A DNA stretch of 64,000 nt from Cordilura impudica (taxonomy: Eukaryota > Arthropoda > Insecta > Diptera > Scathophagidae): contig OY821517.1 in the NCBI GenBank assembly GCA_963682025.1, forward strand, positions 227,749,472 to 227,813,471, written 5' to 3'. Position 1 is the first letter of the stretch, and each line of letters begins with the position of its first letter. The position numbers were made by a program, and so were the translations under genes. This document shows positions 1 to 10,926 of the stretch, piece by piece. Under the pieces are notes generated by a model, which searched no databases, was not told where the DNA came from, and saw only the letters and a list, made by a program, of their open reading frames with translations.

Positions 1-1808
1 AGCCTGCCTGCAAAATTTCAGATCGAATGGGTTACGGGAAAGGGGTTAAAATCGATCCAAAATTTTTTCGACAAGCAGTCACTACGAGTTAATATAAAGG
101 GAGCAAAAATTCACCAACATCTAAAGCAAATAATGCTAAAATACCTAGTTGTTAATAAAAAAAAATGTAAATTTAGCAAAAAAATTTTATGTATAAATTT
201 ATTTAAAAAGAAAAACACAAAAATAACGTTTGATGTTGTATTTTTTGTGTGTAATATTTACATATACATACATAAACGTATTAGATAATACAAATAATAT
301 ACATACATTATATATACATATGTATATCCATAACAACTGCATGTTAGAAATAAATCGGTATATTATTTTATTTACATAATTTTCTGCAGTATTTTGTTGT
401 GGGGAAAATACATTTCTTTTGCTTTAACAGAGTGTCACTTCATTTTGCTCAGCTTGACTATGCCGCAATAGATGACGCCACAATTTTTGTTCTAATTAGC
501 CTTGCAATAGTTACTTCTATTTTAACATGAATGTCAATATTTTCAACTAGATATCATACAGAACAATGTTAAGAGTATACACAGGCTGGTCTTTTATTTC
601 ATATGTTTTTTCATTATTCTTTTACAAATATGAACATAAGTTTGGCATGTTAACTTTTTGCTGTCTTTATAAAATAGAGTTACAGAGTTCATCAATGAGT
701 TTTTGCTTTCAAAACAGTTTTACATAGTTATATAGAACTATTATTCTGCTTTACCTACAAAATATCTGATTGCGATTACATCTAATTTTTAAAAATTGTT
801 TATAATTACTAAAGCATTACTATCCACATAAATACAAAATTGCTCTTTTTAAATTTTCCATTCAAATTCAAGAAAATATCAATTCTAAAAACTGGAATTA
901 AAAATTTCTAATTATAAATTACAATTAATTGAATTTCAGAAAATTATATCTAAACGTCGGAAATTATAATTTTAAATTTAGAAGACATCTATTGCATCTT
1001 TAATATATAAATTTTATTCGTTAAACACAAATTGAAAAAAAAAAAAAAAACACCAATACCTACGTTTACATTTAAAAAATTTTTACATTTAAAAAAAATA
1101 TTGACATTCAGGAGAAATTAATAGCTTTCCACTACCGCGATTCAGTAACTTCTTTTAACGATGGTCGAATCGTTAAAAAAAAAGAAAATCGCAAAATTAT
1201 CAGTAACATTTTTAAACGATATTCGCTTTTATTAAACTCAGCTGTTGTTGTTATCTAAACGACAACCATTTTTGTGTTGTTTATTCAATCGATAAAAACT
1301 AAAATTTTTAGGTTGAAATGTCGTCATACTTAAATAAAAATCATAAAATAGTGAAAATATTTTGCTTTTATTAAAAGACTTTTTTATATAAATAAAAAAA
1401 TTAAATAGCATGTTCAATTCATTATTTCATTTTCAAATAAATAAACACAAATATTAGTAAAAAAAAAAAAGATATTAAACATAAAGATAAAATCATCCTG
1501 TCAAACACGAAGTAATTTGTTTTTTTTTCTATTCTTCTTTGTGATTTTCGCTTATTTTGACAGAGATGCCACTCGTCTACAATTTAAATAAATAGAAAAA
1601 TAGATTTGTCGACTGTCGTTAAGATGTATGTACTTAGTGAATTACTTAATCCTTAGTGCAAACAACAATAGCTGTCGATATATTTTGCGATTGTCGGATC
1701 GTTGAAATTTTCAGAATCGGACTACAGAAAACATTGATTTAAATTCAATGAATTTTAGAAAACGTCAAATGCTATTTAAGAATTGCGAACATAAAAACTG
1801 TTGCAATA
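1..1808 (+). repeat. Family R dispersed non-coding repeat, copy A
   Basis: This stretch starts in the middle of a dispersed repeat. The same text, with small changes, recurs at 50718-52231, 57240-60560 and 61776-62250, and in reverse at 38695-39290. Recognisable landmarks are 'agcctgcctgcaaaatttca' at base 1, the 'gtgtcacttcattttgctca' block near 434, and 'ctgtcgatatattttgcgat' near 1671. No reading frame of useful length is conserved between copies, so I treat it as a non-coding, probably non-autonomous mobile element. In other copies it is directly preceded by a mini-me-type head, which suggests the window begins inside such an element. Confidence 0.75.
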
Positions 1809-1885
1809 CATATATGTATATTCATATCTTATATATTAATTACAAACTTAAATTATATACTTATTTACAAAAAAAAAAAAACAAA

Positions 1886-1935
<50 letters not shown>
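1886..1935. repeat. (TA)n microsatellite
   Basis: A run of about 25 TA units with one or two interruptions. It creates a false isoleucine/tyrosine-repeat reading frame (1748-2008), which I do not annotate as a gene. Confidence 0.95.
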
Positions 1936-1936
<1 letters not shown>

Positions 1937-2564
1937 AACATTTCATATTGCTTTCAAATATTCGTTTATAAATTTGAAAAATATTATATACTCTTCAAAC
2001 ATTTATAAAATGTAATATTTTCATGTGAAAAAAAAACAAAAAGAATTTCTAAAATAAATTTGTATAGTTAATTATAGTTAAAATACTTTTATTAAAATTA
2101 TGAAAATTTCATGCATATCATTACATAATAAAATCAAATGAATTATTTCAATTTTGTACAAAAACAAAAAATATAACATTAATGTTTCTTTTTTTGGTTC
2201 AAAAAACATTAATATTGTAATTGTAGAAATGTTACATGGTGGTAGAAATGATATAAATAATAAACATATCATTTTAAAATGAACATAAATCCTGTCCACT
2301 TAAATAGCGCGTGCTTTAAGCTTTTGATATATGTACATTTAGGTGTGCCATTCAAGTGGATAGGACTGTACATGGATTGTAGTTTTCATTTCTCAATTAA
2401 ATTCACTGCTTGCCAAAATCAGGTCGATTTTGTTACTGTTACTACATGCAAAACATCCCAACAAAGCAAAATAATGTAAAAACTGTTTGTATGAATAACT
2501 TGTTCTCCATTTCATTTGCATTTTACTACTGGCATCGTTTGTTGGGATAAAATTTTAAACGTAT
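1936..2564. other. AT-rich intergenic stretch, no gene seen
   Basis: Short reading frames here (for example 2078-2299 minus and 2279-2479 plus) have no recognisable motif and the composition of non-coding DNA. I see no repeat partner elsewhere in the window. Confidence 0.6.
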
Positions 2565-2565
2565 C

Positions 2566-2662
2566 AACGTTCTCTCCTCAACGTTCTCACCACAACGTTC
2601 TATCCCAACATTCTCACCACAACGTTCCCATCACAATATTCTCTGTTGAACGTTCTTCCTAT
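2566..2662. repeat. Minisatellite-like AACGTTCTC repeat
   Basis: About seven units of 13-15 bp follow each other, each with the core AACGTTCT or a one- or two-base variant (AACATTCT, AATATTCT), separated by CACCAC, ATCCC or similar. The unit length drifts, so it is a degenerate short tandem array. Confidence 0.7.
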
Positions 2663-2713
2663 GATTTTGTTTAACTAAAGAAACATTTATATGCATAACT
2701 ACCGAATAACATA

Positions 2714-2775
2714 TTGGTGGTCGAGTGCGTAGTGCGCTGGCTCTTGATCTTTTTCGCTTATGTTCGAATTCCAAT
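2714..2775 (+). repeat. tRNA-derived SINE-like fragment
   Basis: Starting at 'ttggtggtcgagtgcgtag' there is a passable RNA polymerase III A box (TGGTCGAGTGCGTAGTGCG). About 35 bases later comes a good B box, 'tgttcgaattcc' (consensus GGTTCGANNCC). Spacing and order match a tRNA head. The D- and T-arm pairing is too poor for a working tRNA, so a tRNA-derived SINE relic is the best reading. Confidence 0.45.
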
Positions 2776-3299
2776 GAAATAAGAAATATTGTATTTTTTT
2801 TATCATATTTTTTTTTCTTCAAACTTATTGAAAACAATAAATTCTTAACATATCAATAAGATCTAATAAAAATAATCATTTATTTATTTAATTTCATATA
2901 AAATTCTATAAATATTTTTTTTTACGATATTACATTTTCAACATTATTGGTGAATAAAAAAAAATTATATATACATGTTTCTTTTTATTAATCAACAATG
3001 TTGCAGTAAATACAGACTTTTGGTTTAACCGTTCCATTATCGTTTTGCACATCCTCATTATGTATAGTCCTTGGATGACTTCAAAAACCCCAAAAATTTA
3101 AGTTCGATGATAATTCCCAGGTAGTAATATTTGGAGTCAATAAATGAAAATATATTTTATTAACATAATTTAATTCAAAATCAAAAGTTGGCATCACTGA
3201 GTTAGATTTTGTATTGTATGGTGTTATTTTGTGTTGCTAATAGAGAAAACTCCCTTTTAATTGTAAAAAAAATTATTTTCCAAATATGATAATATTTTA
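2776..3299. other. AT-rich stretch, nothing recognised
   Basis: Low-complexity A/T-rich sequence with no reading frame, repeat partner or signal that I can support. Confidence 0.5.
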
Positions 3300-3559
3300 A
3301 CAACAGAAAAAAATTGAGAGAGCTTTTTCGCAATGAAGGTTAGGGTGAGATATTTAATTTGCAAAAATTTTAAATTAATCGAGAGGTTATATCATATAAT
3401 CGGAAACGCATGAATATAGGTATATAACCTAAATGCATGCCGATCAGCAACAACGATGTCCAAAAAGCAAACACCGAAACGTGTTTTCTTTTATCCGAAA
3501 TAAGAGAAAAGACGAAAACGATCTTTCCTCGTTGGAGTGCGAATTACTAATGTGAGAAA
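3300..3559 (+). repeat. Family R distal segment (left of the LTR element)
   Basis: The text from 'ttgagagagctttttcgcaa' through 'gatcagcaacaacgatg' matches 60795-61095 and 62447-62680. Its continuation lies on the far side of the 9.9-kb LTR element at 13545-13706, which matches 61141-61285. The LTR element therefore inserted into a family R copy. Confidence 0.7.
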
Positions 3560-3563
3560 GCTT

Positions 3564-5072
3564 TGTAACGACGTGTTTTCCACCTTTAGCCGGGGTAGAC
3601 TCAGTGGGGATTCCGCGGGTCGTTGACAGAAATAAAATGTTGGTACACAGATATTCACGTTATAAAACAGAATTAAATTTTTGTTTATTGTTTAAATATA
3701 TAATTTGTGTAACAATATAAAATTTTTCCACGTTAAAACAAAAAAAACGTATTAAGTAATTTAATAGACGATAGGCGTCCAGGGTAGTTGCTTGAATACT
3801 CATGTACCCCGTATATTTACTCTTAGACACGAGATTCCCAACGTATCGCTGGCGAGCCCAACCCATACGGTTGGAATCCCGTTGCCGGACTTCTGGCGCT
3901 GTGGAGGTTAATATCCCCGTGTCTTAGCTTTGGGTTAAAGAGTTTTCCCCGCATCGTTGGCGAGCCCAACCCATGCGTTGAAAACCATTTCTTATCCCAA
4001 AACCACAGGTGTAGGTGACTATTAACTCTCAGACAACAATCTTTCCCGCATCATTGGCAAGCCCAACCCATGCGTTAAAGTTCGTCTTCTGTCCAGTGAA
4101 CGTCAGTCTCTTTGAATATTAATATACGTAGTATATTTCTACTCAAATTAATATACTAGAATATCGCAGTGATTAATTTACCCGTACGACACGCTAGCTA
4201 CCACAAGACTGACTGATTTCTTCTTGTGTTTGCCCTTTTATACACGACAGCTTCATCAAAAAAATATGACGCCACAAACGACGCTTACCCATCGACCAAT
4301 CAAAACGATGTTGACGTGTTGGTTGCTTGTTGGTGGTCGTTGATGGCTAGCTGTTGTTCTTTTGTATAAATACAACCATAGGGGTTGTGTACAGAAATTC
4401 GTTACAACAGGGCATCACGGCAGCCAATCTAATCGTGTGGTCACAATAATAATTTAAATGTATTACAATTTACTTAAATAAGAAATAATATATTATAAAT
4501 GAAACATAATGTTCACGATCAAAATTAATTATTTTAAAGGGAGAATATATGAATAGCAACTTAATTAATAGGAATAGTATTTAGAAATGGAACATAAAAG
4601 TTCATAGATGGATATAACTAATTGGAAATTAAATTAATTTTTAGTGTAAAGATAGGGTATATGAATATAATATTAATTAATAGGATGTAAAGGTATTACA
4701 ATTTAATTGGCACTTAATAAGCAATAATATGTATAGGTACATATAAATGAAACATAATATTCGCGATCAAAATTAATTAATTCAAAGGGGGAATATGTGA
4801 ATATAAAGTTATTTAATAGGAATATTATGTAGAAATGGAATATGAAAAATCCATAGATGGATATAATTAATTAGTAGGCGTTCAATTATATTACTATAGA
4901 GGGGTGGTCATGTTATAAATAAAGTATGCTTTAGAATCTACAGGTGTATGTAAAATAGTTTCTAAAGTGAAGGGTATGAATATATTTGTATCTTACGAAC
5001 CAATGGGGTTTTGTTGTCTGGTCATCTTCTGTTAGGTGTGGGCCAAAACGATGGAAGACTTTGGTCCTCACA
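3564..5072 (-). repeat. 3' LTR of the 9.9-kb element
   Basis: 1509 bp, almost identical to 11994-13502. On the element's strand it begins TGTGAGGACC right after the polypurine tract and ends TTACA. It holds the same TATA box (4232-4242), initiator (4211-4217) and three hairpin repeats (4047-4077, 3949-3980, 3842-3872) as the other copy. A short frame at 3660-3866, repeated at 12090-12296, exists only because LTRs are duplicated. Confidence 0.95.
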
Positions 5073-5086
5073 CATCCTCCCTTCTT
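5073..5086 (-). promoter_or_regulatory. Polypurine tract of the 9.9-kb element
   Basis: On the minus strand GAAGAAGGGAGGA directly abuts the TGTGAGG start of the 3' LTR. This is the expected position and composition of the plus-strand primer for reverse transcription, and it fixes the LTR boundary. Confidence 0.85.
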
Positions 5087-5156
5087 CGGATAGCTGGAAC
5101 TGGAACTGATTGTTGTATGGTGGCTGGTAAGGTGGTGGTGTTATTGTGATGTTAAT

Positions 5157-6734
5157 TTACAGGCGTCGGATTTTTATGACCCCAGAAGCCTGGATGTGGA
5201 TTCGAAATTTTCCCAGGTGGGGTAATAGTACGATTTCTCGTCTTCGTCTCATCTGTCGGGAGCGGATAAGGTGAATTCTCGGGATGAGGAGGGCAATCAC
5301 GTCTGGTGGGATGCCTTCCGCGTCTATTTCGACATTTGGGGCCCCTGATGTACGCCGTTGATTTTGTTCTAGCACCCATCTTTCAACATCGGTGCGAGGG
5401 GAACCGGTGGATGTTTGGGTGTCCCCTCCATGTGCCACGAGATATGATGGAGTGCCTTGGTGATTAACATTTATCGCACTTGATGTGTCTACTGACGGTG
5501 GCTGCACCTCTGATGTCTTCGACGGCTGATTAGGTGATGTGGATGGCGGGTTGGTAAATACTCTACCCGGTGCGTCTACTGACGGTGGTTGCACCTTGGA
5601 CGGCTGGTTAGGTGATGTGGATGCCGGGTTGGTAAATGGTCTACCCGGTGCGTCTACTGACGGTGGTTGCACCTCTGATGTCTTGGACGGCTGGTTTGAT
5701 GATGTGGGTGAAGTGGTCACCGGTGGTTTATCGGTGTCTGCCTTTTCTGACAAGGACATGGTGTCGAAGGACCGGGTGGTTTCATCCAATTCACTCACGG
5801 TCGGGTTATCAGGAGGACTGCGGTCGATTTGGCTGCGGAGATACATCGGAATCGTCGGTGTTCGTGGTAGTGAGGATGAATGCATGTGGCCCCTTTGGCC
5901 CTCGTCAGAACTTGGCGAGCTCAGATTGATTGGCGCTATGCCGTCCCAGTAGGCGGGGGTGGTTGCCCAATCGGCAGTTGGTGGCTCCATGGGGAGTGTG
6001 TGTTTGCGTTTGGGCGAGGCGTCGGGATGTCCCTTGATGGCGGGGAGCGGTGTTCGCTTGGTGAGATATCGGTAACGGATGGTACCCTCGACTAGGGTGA
6101 GGTTACCGAATACCGGCCTCTCGTGCTCCCGGGACTCAAATGCCAGCATTACCCGTTTCGGGGGTTGGTCCTCTATATCTGAAATTGTCTGGGTTGAGGT
6201 GTCCGAGGTGGCAGATGATAGCTCAATGGGTGACGCGACTCTCGAGGGCGAGGATGCTACTGGAGGTGGTGGGGATGAGGATGACCGATCTGGTGTGTCG
6301 ACTGGTAGGTTCATATCATCGGTAGCAAGTGGTTCGGGTAGACCCGGCCCGTTGTCTGGCACTTGTTCAGCTGGGAAATTCCCCTCGGTAATATCTTCTA
6401 TTGATGCTGGGAGAGGTCCAGCCTGTTGCTGGTCGTTCCCCTGGGGCTCGTCAAAATCGTCAAAATCGGGTGGTGGTGATTCGGGGTTTATCTCATTTTC
6501 AATATCAATGAACCAAGGTGGGCTCGGTGGTGGAGTGGCGGCGTTATTGGATTGAGACTCCCCGCCGGTTTCCTCTGCACTCGATATTTCTTCGACACTC
6601 GGGTCGTATAATGATCGGCCACTTGGTAATAAAATAAAATGGGGTGGCGTCGCGATATCGTCTAGATTATCACCAATATTTTGTACAGAGTTGTCACTGG
6701 ACACTGAGAGAGTGGTGCTGGGTGGTGGGCCCAT
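5157..6734 (-). CDS. Proline/serine-rich ORF downstream of pol (unknown)
   Basis: A 525-codon frame in the position where some Gypsy elements carry env. It has no signal peptide, no transmembrane segment and no furin-like site, so I do not call it an envelope protein. The sequence is rich in Pro, Ser, Thr and acidic residues. The C-terminal third holds three imperfect tandem repeats of about 25 residues (core NQPSK..EVQPPSVDAPGR), encoded at about 5464-5720. A basic patch (RQMRRRR) lies near the end. It overlaps the 101-residue frame upstream by 41 nt in another register, so the two may be one protein broken by a frameshift, or joined by splicing or recoding. Function unknown; in a young element an intact frame this long is likely to be translated. 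Confidence 0.6.
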   Translation of the reverse strand: MGPPPSTTLSVSSDNSVQNIGDNLDDIATPPHFILLPSGRSLYDPSVEEISSAEETGGESQSNNAATPPPSPPWFIDIENEINPESPPPDFDDFDEPQGNDQQQAGPLPASIEDITEGNFPAEQVPDNGPGLPEPLATDDMNLPVDTPDRSSSSPPPPVASSPSRVASPIELSSATSDTSTQTISDIEDQPPKRVMLAFESREHERPVFGNLTLVEGTIRYRYLTKRTPLPAIKGHPDASPKRKHTLPMEPPTADWATTPAYWDGIAPINLSSPSSDEGQRGHMHSSSLPRTPTIPMYLRSQIDRSPPDNPTVSELDETTRSFDTMSLSEKADTDKPPVTTSPTSSNQPSKTSEVQPPSVDAPGRPFTNPASTSPNQPSKVQPPSVDAPGRVFTNPPSTSPNQPSKTSEVQPPSVDTSSAINVNHQGTPSYLVAHGGDTQTSTGSPRTDVERWVLEQNQRRTSGAPNVEIDAEGIPPDVIALLIPRIHLIRSRQMRRRREIVLLPHLGKFRIHIQASGVIKIRRL

Positions 6735-6999
6735 CGGGTACTGGCTGAGGTGTTACCGGTACGGATTCTGGTGAATCACTTGGAAGGTTGGGCACGTTCG
6801 TGTGTGTATCAGAGCTGGGCGTTTGTAGTTGTACTGGGCGTACGATGCATCGCATGGCCACCTCCGGCTGTGTCCGCCGTCGGCGGCTATGGATAGGTAA
6901 CACGTCTTCAAGAAGGATGGTGCGCCTACCCTGCGCCTGTTCTTCCAGTAATCGTCTGCGGAACTTCTCCTTCGACATCTGGTATTTGTCGTCGGACAT
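6694..6999 (-). CDS. Small ORF after pol, probable 5' part of the proline-rich ORF
   Basis: 101 codons beginning MSDDKYQMSKEKF, with a basic Arg-rich patch (SRRRRTQ) in the middle, then a Ser/Pro-rich tail of the same character as the following 525-codon ORF. It starts 142 nt after the pol stop. The shared composition and the 41-nt overlap suggest one gene read through a register change. I recognise no family. Confidence 0.5.
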   Translation of the reverse strand: MSDDKYQMSKEKFRRRLLEEQAQGRRTILLEDVLPIHSRRRRTQPEVAMRCIVRPVQLQTPSSDTHTNVPNLPSDSPESVPVTPQPVPDGPTTQHHSLSVQ

Positions 7000-7140
7000 C
7001 TTAGTTTGGGTTTTGTTGTTTTCTGGTTTAAGTTGACAAATTTTATTTATCGATCTTCTTCAGGGGATTTCTGGTCGTTGGCTAAGGATGATAAAGAAAG
7101 ATAAACTATTATTAGAGGAGGCCGGTACTGGAGGGTAGGG

Positions 7141-10100
7141 TTAGTGGTTATGTTCATCTACGAATGGTTTTATTTCGCTAATATGCGCCGTTCTAATATC
7201 ATTTTTGTCACCGCCCTCGGCTTTGACGATAACCCGTGAAGGCACGGCAATGATTGTGTATGGCCCATTGAATTTTGGGGCCAGCTTGGCCGCGAACTTG
7301 TCGACTGCCTTTGATAGTTGGTGTTGTCGTATCAAGACCTTCTGTCCAATAGTGGGTTGCCATGTCCGCCGGCGCAAGTTGTAATGCCTTCGTTGGTCTT
7401 GAGCCGCTTTGGAAAGGTTGTTTCTAACGAGCTTAAATATGTCTTTCAACTGTAAGGCCCTGTCCTGGGGATCACATGTGGTTGTCCCTGTGCCTACTGT
7501 GACTTCGTCATAAAGGGTTCGTGGTAACCGTGGCTCACGACCTTGGGTTATGAAGGCAGGGGAGTATCCCGTGGATTCAGAGGAGCTGGTATTCAATGCT
7601 AGCATTATTTCTGGTAATACGTCATCCCACATGGTGTGCTTGTTTTTGGCGAATTGAGCAATCATCGTTTTCACGACCCGGTTGGTTCTTTCGGTTGGGT
7701 TTTCTTGCGGGGTGTAGGGTGCAGTCAGTTGTTGTTCAACGCCTATTTGCTCGAGGAATTTTTGGAATATCTTACTCGTAAATTGGACCCCATTATCGGT
7801 GATGGCTACCTTTGGCACCCCAAACCTGGCAAGGATACGTTCTCGAAACGATTTCACCACACTCTCGGCCGTGGCCTTGCGGAGTGGTATCAGTTCGGTC
7901 CATTTAGAAAACCGATCTACGATGACCAGCAGCATGGTGTTACCGTGTGTTGACCTGGGTAGAGGACCCACAAAATCTAAGCATACGGTGGCCCAAGGTT
8001 CCTCCGGTATCCGCATCAGCATTTCCCCGGCCGGCTTCTGTTGACTAGCCTTGAAGCGTTGGCATGATGTGCAGTTCCGAACGCACCTACTGGTGTCGCG
8101 AAATAAACCGGGCCAATAGTAGCGATTGCAAATACGGCTAATGGTTTTCCGGATGCCTAAGTGCCCAGCGGTCGGATCGTCATGGTTTTCCCGTAGTACA
8201 CGTTCGCGTTGGTCTGAACCCACGCAGAGCTTCCATGGGTGACAATCTTCATCGGTATGGTTTCTAGGAAAGTGGCGGTACAAATTTTTATTAATAATAA
8301 GAAAATCAGAAAATTTTTGTGGGTTGTCTTGGATCTCCTTCATTTTCTGATTCAACCATGGACAATTTGAAGGTTTGTCCTCGATGACCATCCGTTGGAT
8401 TGTTTCCAGTGGTTGTCGGGATAGCGCGTCGGCTATGGTGTTTTGTGCCCCCTTGCGATATTGTACGGTGAAGGTATATTGTTGCAGTTCTAGGGCCCAT
8501 CGTGCCAGCCGGCCTGTTGGTGTCTCAATCGAGTTGAGCCATTTTAGGGATAGATGGTCCGTGATGACGGTGAATTGGTACCCCTCCAGGTACATCCTCA
8601 TTTTACGGATTCCCCACACGATAGCCAGGCACTCCTTCTCAGTGGTGGTATAATTTTTTTCCGCCGAGTTTAGATGTCTGCTGGCATACGCGATGACTCG
8701 CTCCACCCCCTCGAGTTGCTGGGTAAGGACTGCCCCGAGGCCGAAATCACTTGCGTCGGTCTGTAGGGTGAACGGTTGGGAAAAATCTGGGCAGGCTAGA
8801 ACCGGTGCCTCCATTAGTTTAGTTTTTGAATTGTCGAACGCGCTTTGCTGCTCATCGGCCCATTTGAAGTGTTTCCCTTTCTTAAGTAAAGCGGTTAGAG
8901 GTTGGGATATTTTGGAGAAATCTGGTACAAACCGCCGGTACCAAGAGGCGACACCTAAGAATCGCCGGACGTCCCGTATATTGGTTGGAGGCTGCATCTC
9001 CCGAATGGCTGACACTTTATCTGGATCAGTCCGGATGCCATCACCACACACCACATGGCCCAAATATTTTATCTCCCTTTTGAAGAAGTCACATTTCTCG
9101 GGGTTGATTCTTAAATTGGCCATCCTCAACCGTCGGAACACTTCTTCCAGGTGACTCAAGTGATCATTTAGAGTTTGGCTTGTGATGATAATGTCATCTA
9201 GGTAGGCGAACGCATGTGGCTCCATTTCAGGCCCTATTACGCTATCCAGTGTCCGTTGGAAAGTTGCTGGGGCGGAGTGTAGGCCAAACGGCATTACTTT
9301 CCAGTGGTAGAGGCCCCTTCCGGGGACGGTAAATGCGGTGTATTGTTTGCTTGTTTCAGCCATCGGAATCTGCCGGTATCCATTTTCGAGGTCAAGGCAG
9401 CTGATATACCGAGCTTCCCTCAGCCGGTCCAATATGTGATTTATACGAGGCAGTGGATATGCATCAGGGACTGATCGAGCATTCAGCTGCCGAAAATCCA
9501 TGCATAGCCGCCAAGAACCATTTTTCTTTTTGGCCAAGGTTATGGGGAAGCTATATGGGCTCTTAGATGGCTCGATACAACCCTTAGCTAACAGATTATT
9601 TATCTCGGCATCGATGATGGATTGCATGGCCGGATTTCGGGTGGTGTAACGAATTTTAATTGGTCGATCGTCCCTCATATATATGTGATGTTTGCTAATC
9701 TTCGTGGGGCCTTTCACTCCCTTGAACTTGTGTAGTTCCTTCTCGAGGAATCGGTCAACTCTGATTTGTTCGTCGGCACTAAGATTAAGGGAATTTTGGT
9801 TAGACAAATTAGCACTAGTTTCACTTACCGCACTTGGCACACTCGTCGGAGGGATGGGTGGCGCTGAATTGGTGGAGGCTTCATCAGAGGACCGTTCGTG
9901 CACTACCATGCATTGTCGATCCGGGCCGGGTGGACGCTCATTCATGTGTAGCGATAATTTCCCGAAAGATATAGTTGTGTTACATCGTCGCAGCAGGTTC
10001 AGTCCGATGATCATGTCTTCGATGGCGTCCGGCATGATTAAGAATGTAACTAGCCCAATGTTCCGGTCGGTCCGTACCTCGCATTCGACCGCATTTCGAA

Positions 10101-10911
10101 TAATATTTGTTGAACCGTCGGCCAGCACTACTTCGAGTTCCTGCGGTTTTCGTGGATGGTTTCGGAAAATGGTTTCTGCCAACTCGTTGCTAATATAATT
10201 ACTCGTGGCCCCGGTGTCGATGGTTGCCAGAAGGGTGTGATCCCCAAATTTGACCTCGCAGCTGAGTCGGTTTTCGCTGCACCCCAGGTTGAGTATTTTC
10301 AGAGGTGTTTGATGTTGGTACCTGTCGTTAGTGGGAACGTTTCTTCGTCGGGGCATCGATCTGTGGTGGTGATCTACCATCATTCGGTGCTGCTCTTGTC
10401 GACCATTTTGGGGGTTGCTATGGTTAGGTATACTCTCTAAGTCATCCGCTAGCGCCAGCAGTTCTGTCAAATTAGTGAAATCTCGTCGACGGATGTACCA
10501 GAGATAGTTGGGGTGTGAATTTCGAAATATACGCTCCAACTGTTGGGTCTCCGTCATATCGGTGTGTCGCATTAGGTTTTGGAGGGATAGTACATAGTCC
10601 TTGAATGGTTCGCGGGGGCGTTGACATCTCCGCCTAATGTCATCTTCTAGCTTCTCGAAAAATCGTGCAGGCAGGAAGAAAGTTAGGAAATCGGCCTTGA
10701 ACGTTCCCCAGGAGTTCCAATTTTTGTTGTTGCTTCGGAACCATATGAGGGCACGATCTTTTAAAAATTCCGGCATGGTGCTAGGTAGGAATGATTTTTG
10801 GACACCGTACATGTCGGCCATTTCCTCGATTCGCTCCATAAATAGTAGTGGCTCTTTCCCACCATCGTATCGGATGCCCCATTTGCGTACACAGTCTATC
10901 ACATTTATCAA
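7141..10911 (-). CDS. pol: Gag-Pol polyprotein of the 9.9-kb element (capsid remainder, PR, RT, RNase H, IN)
   Basis: About 1256 codons. Residues 1-170 carry the retrotransposon Gag capsid fold signature (FLKDRALIWFRS, W.....F...F). No CCHC knuckle follows. The aspartic protease active site is IDTGATSN near 232. Reverse transcriptase has LCMDFRQLN, the MPFGL.SAPATFQ box and YLDDII near 568. RNase H has TDASDFGLGAVL near 716. Integrase has an HHCC finger (GHLGIRKT...C..C) near 920-950 and catalytic D in LDFVGPLP, D in ITDNGVQF (about 1037) and E in PTERTN (about 1073). A GPY/F-type motif (FNGPYTI) lies near 1216. The first listed residue is not an ATG: the frame is open back to a TAA at 10927-10929 and is in register with the short gag ORF upstream. 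The protein would be made as one Gag-Pol only if that stop is bypassed. Confidence 0.9.
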   Translation of the reverse strand: MINVIDCVRKWGIRYDGGKEPLLFMERIEEMADMYGVQKSFLPSTMPEFLKDRALIWFRSNNKNWNSWGTFKADFLTFFLPARFFEKLEDDIRRRCQRPREPFKDYVLSLQNLMRHTDMTETQQLERIFRNSHPNYLWYIRRRDFTNLTELLALADDLESIPNHSNPQNGRQEQHRMMVDHHHRSMPRRRNVPTNDRYQHQTPLKILNLGCSENRLSCEVKFGDHTLLATIDTGATSNYISNELAETIFRNHPRKPQELEVVLADGSTNIIRNAVECEVRTDRNIGLVTFLIMPDAIEDMIIGLNLLRRCNTTISFGKLSLHMNERPPGPDRQCMVVHERSSDEASTNSAPPIPPTSVPSAVSETSANLSNQNSLNLSADEQIRVDRFLEKELHKFKGVKGPTKISKHHIYMRDDRPIKIRYTTRNPAMQSIIDAEINNLLAKGCIEPSKSPYSFPITLAKKKNGSWRLCMDFRQLNARSVPDAYPLPRINHILDRLREARYISCLDLENGYRQIPMAETSKQYTAFTVPGRGLYHWKVMPFGLHSAPATFQRTLDSVIGPEMEPHAFAYLDDIIITSQTLNDHLSHLEEVFRRLRMANLRINPEKCDFFKREIKYLGHVVCGDGIRTDPDKVSAIREMQPPTNIRDVRRFLGVASWYRRFVPDFSKISQPLTALLKKGKHFKWADEQQSAFDNSKTKLMEAPVLACPDFSQPFTLQTDASDFGLGAVLTQQLEGVERVIAYASRHLNSAEKNYTTTEKECLAIVWGIRKMRMYLEGYQFTVITDHLSLKWLNSIETPTGRLARWALELQQYTFTVQYRKGAQNTIADALSRQPLETIQRMVIEDKPSNCPWLNQKMKEIQDNPQKFSDFLIINKNLYRHFPRNHTDEDCHPWKLCVGSDQRERVLRENHDDPTAGHLGIRKTISRICNRYYWPGLFRDTSRCVRNCTSCQRFKASQQKPAGEMLMRIPEEPWATVCLDFVGPLPRSTHGNTMLLVIVDRFSKWTELIPLRKATAESVVKSFRERILARFGVPKVAITDNGVQFTSKIFQKFLEQIGVEQQLTAPYTPQENPTERTNRVVKTMIAQFAKNKHTMWDDVLPEIMLALNTSSSESTGYSPAFITQGREPRLPRTLYDEVTVGTGTTTCDPQDRALQLKDIFKLVRNNLSKAAQDQRRHYNLRRRTWQPTIGQKVLIRQHQLSKAVDKFAAKLAPKFNGPYTIIAVPSRVIVKAEGGDKNDIRTAHISEIKPFVDEHNH

Positions 10912-10926
10912 TTGTAGATTGTTTCG

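Noticed and set aside
3660..3866. 68-codon minus-strand ORF repeated at 12090-12296
   Set aside because: It lies in both LTR copies and is duplicated only because LTRs are. It starts inside the predicted leader hairpin region and has no recognisable domain.
5539..6555. Several plus-strand ORFs over the proline-rich ORF
   Set aside because: Shadows of the GC-richer minus-strand coding frame; low-complexity Gly/Asp-rich translations of the complementary strand.
5157..6999. Envelope glycoprotein for the 9.9-kb element
   Set aside because: Position fits, but no signal peptide, transmembrane segment, cysteine pattern or cleavage site is visible.
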